A DNA stretch of 64,000 nucleotides from CAINVV01 sp964506325 (GTDB taxonomy: Bacteria; Bacteroidota; Bacteroidia; Bacteroidales; Prolixibacteraceae). The DNA lies in contig CAZDLO010000008.1 of the NCBI GenBank assembly GCA_964506325.1, positions 1 to 64,000 of the forward strand, in the 5' to 3' direction. This document shows, piece by piece, positions 62,642 to 64,000 of this stretch. Position 1 is the stretch's first letter. The number at the start of each line of letters is the position of its first letter. The position numbers were made by a program, and so were the translations under genes. A model generated the notes under the pieces. The model did no database searches. It worked only from the letters and a program-made list of their open reading frames with translations, and was not told where the DNA came from.

Positions 62642-63541
62642 ATGATAACTACATTGGAAGATTTGTTCCCTGCCGTTCTTAAAAAGCCGAAGCGGACGCT
62701 TATAGTTGTCAGTGCCAACGACAACCATTCGGTTGAAGCCGTATACAAAGCCATCAAAAGTGGCCTTATTCATGCTGTTCTGATTGGAGACCAGGTTATT
62801 ATAAGGGAGATTTGTACGTCGATGAAGTTTGACACCTCCCTGTTCAGGACTATCCACCAGCCAGACGACCGGCTGGCCGCGGAACTGGCAGTGCAGATGA
62901 TACGGAAACAAGAGGGAGATATACTCATGAAAGGACTTATTCCCACGGATAAATTTATAAGGGCAATACTGGATAAGGAGAAGGGATTGCTGGATCAGGG
63001 CAATGTTCTGAGCCATGTAACAGTGATTCAAAATCCAAATTATTATAAGTTGATGATAGTTAGTGATGTCGCCGTGCTGCCTCAGCCCGATCTGGGTCAA
63101 AAAGTTCAACAGATCAAGTACATGGTAAAGACCGCCACAGCATTGGGCATTGGATTGCCAAAGGTTGCCGTGATCTGCCCCAGCGAACAGCTGCTGGTTC
63201 AGCTTGATTCCACCAGGGATGCAGCTTTCCTTTCCAAGATGTGCGACAGGGGTCAGATCCAGGGTTGCCTGGTGGATGGACCGCTTGCCCTGGACCTTGC
63301 CATCGACAAGGAGGCCGCAGCGATAAAGGGGGTAGGAGGTGAAGTGGCAGGAGATGCCGATTGCCTGTTGTTTCCGAACCTGGATGCGGGGAATGTATTT
63401 TACAAAACCAATATGAAACTGGCAAAGGCAGAGTCTGCCGCCATGCTTGTCGGGGCCAGGGTACCTGTCGTCCTTACTTCCAGGGGGGATACGACCCTTA
63501 CCAAACAATATTCCATCGCACTTGCCTCATTAGTTTCCTAA
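62642..63541 (+). CDS. ptb: phosphate butyryltransferase-like enzyme
   Basis: A 299-residue enzyme of the phosphate acetyl/butyryltransferase family, predicted to make butyryl phosphate or branched-chain acyl phosphate from the CoA ester. Typical Ptb stretches are MKGLIPTDKFIRAILDKEKGL, SDVAVLPQPDLGQKVQQI-type and DCLLFPNLDAGNVFYKT. The butyrate kinase gene begins 11 bp downstream, the standard ptb-buk arrangement that yields ATP from butyryl-CoA or isobutyryl/isovaleryl-CoA. Confidence 0.92.
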   Translation: MITTLEDLFPAVLKKPKRTLIVVSANDNHSVEAVYKAIKSGLIHAVLIGDQVIIREICTSMKFDTSLFRTIHQPDDRLAAELAVQMIRKQEGDILMKGLIPTDKFIRAILDKEKGLLDQGNVLSHVTVIQNPNYYKLMIVSDVAVLPQPDLGQKVQQIKYMVKTATALGIGLPKVAVICPSEQLLVQLDSTRDAAFLSKMCDRGQIQGCLVDGPLALDLAIDKEAAAIKGVGGEVAGDADCLLFPNLDAGNVFYKTNMKLAKAESAAMLVGARVPVVLTSRGDTTLTKQYSIALASLVS

Positions 63542-63552
63542 AAAAAGAATTC

Positions 63553-64000
63553 ATGGATAGTTCAGACCTCGTCAGAATACTGGTGATAAATCCCGGATCA
63601 ACGACCACTAAAATCGCCGTATATGAAAATTCCATCTGCATATACCTTAAAACACTGCATCATTCGCTGGTAGACCTGGGCCAGTATCCCTCCATAGCTG
63701 ACCAGTACACCTTCAGAAGAAACTGTGTTTTACACCAGCTGGATCATGAAGGTTTTTCGCTGGATGAGATTAATGTTGTCATAGGCAGGGGAGGACTGAC
63801 CTATCCCCTCGAATCAGGTGTTTACCTGATCAATGAGCTGATGGTGAAGCATTGCAGGGAAGGTGTAATGGGTATTCATGCCTCCAATCTTGGATCCATG
63901 ATTGCCTTCGATATTGCCCGGGAGCATCCCGGCATGATGGCACTTATTGCTGATCCGGTTGTAACTGATGAAATGGACGGAATTGCACGCGTGTCAGGTC
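63553..64000 (+). CDS. buk: butyrate kinase, 5' part (cut by window end)
   Basis: Begins at the ATG at 63553; about 149 codons are inside the window. The N-terminus RILVINPGSTTTKIAVYEN is the ASKHA phosphate-binding motif of butyrate kinases, and VVIGRGGLTYPLESGVY and GVMGIHASNLGSMIAFDIA are family blocks. It forms the last step of butyrate or branched-chain acid formation with ptb. The frame is open to 64000. Confidence 0.93.
   Translation, partial: MDSSDLVRILVINPGSTTTKIAVYENSICIYLKTLHHSLVDLGQYPSIADQYTFRRNCVLHQLDHEGFSLDEINVVIGRGGLTYPLESGVYLINELMVKHCREGVMGIHASNLGSMIAFDIAREHPGMMALIADPVVTDEMDGIARVSG

Overview
The window is chromosomal DNA from a member of the Bacteroidota, most likely a fermentative, anaerobic or facultative glycan degrader. 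The evidence is a SusC/SusD pair, a GH92 mannosidase, a C-terminal domain of the type IX secretion kind, LytS/LytTR and N-terminal-receiver histidine kinases, and several exact TAnnTTTG promoter boxes. No rRNA, tRNA, CRISPR array, phage or complete insertion sequence is visible.

Layout. (1) 1-7.4 kb: UDP-glucose dehydrogenase and UDP-glucuronate decarboxylase (UDP-xylose supply), a cysteine synthase homologue, an ABCB-type exporter and an ABC-F ATPase. (2) 7.5-10.4 kb: a lipoprotein followed by a LytS-type kinase and a LytTR regulator, ending in a bidirectional terminator. (3) 10.4-25 kb: a myo-inositol catabolic operon on the minus strand, read from a split Na+/solute symporter through a transaldolase-family protein, iolB, iolD, iolA, iolE and iolG into susC and susD, with a divergent AraC regulator. 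IolC kinase and IolJ aldolase are absent; the transaldolase-like gene may fill that hole. (4) 26-39 kb: a decayed outer-membrane gene, a GH63/GH37-like glycosidase, a glycerophosphodiesterase-like protein, GH92-LamG, a metallo-beta-lactamase-fold protein, a C69 peptidase, a YdjC/ChbG deacetylase homologue, a large propeller-type protein, a MITE-like element and an SRPBCC protein.

(5) 39.5-58.8 kb is the most unusual part: a chaperone-usher-like surface-fibre locus. It has a PapD-like chaperone, an usher-like barrel with a fused SPOR domain, three DUF4402-type subunit candidates and a 1.1-kaa Ig-repeat protein with a type IX-like C-terminus. Two operons each begin with a sigma-54 promoter, with a matching 20-bp upstream element about 140-150 bp away. 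An NtrC-type activator, a LuxR-type regulator and four histidine kinases lie in the same block. (6) 59-64 kb: acyl-phosphate fermentation genes: pta, a 3-hydroxyacyl-CoA dehydrogenase homologue, ackA, ptb and the start of buk.

Two genes far apart, iolG and ackA, carry the same 105-nt leader. It has a conserved 9-bp stem with compensating changes, an identical 33-nt loop and a 24-codon upstream ORF whose stop overlaps the gene's start (ATGA). This looks like a cis-regulatory RNA or leader peptide that I do not recognise.

All assignments come from reading sequence and motif memory; no database search was run.
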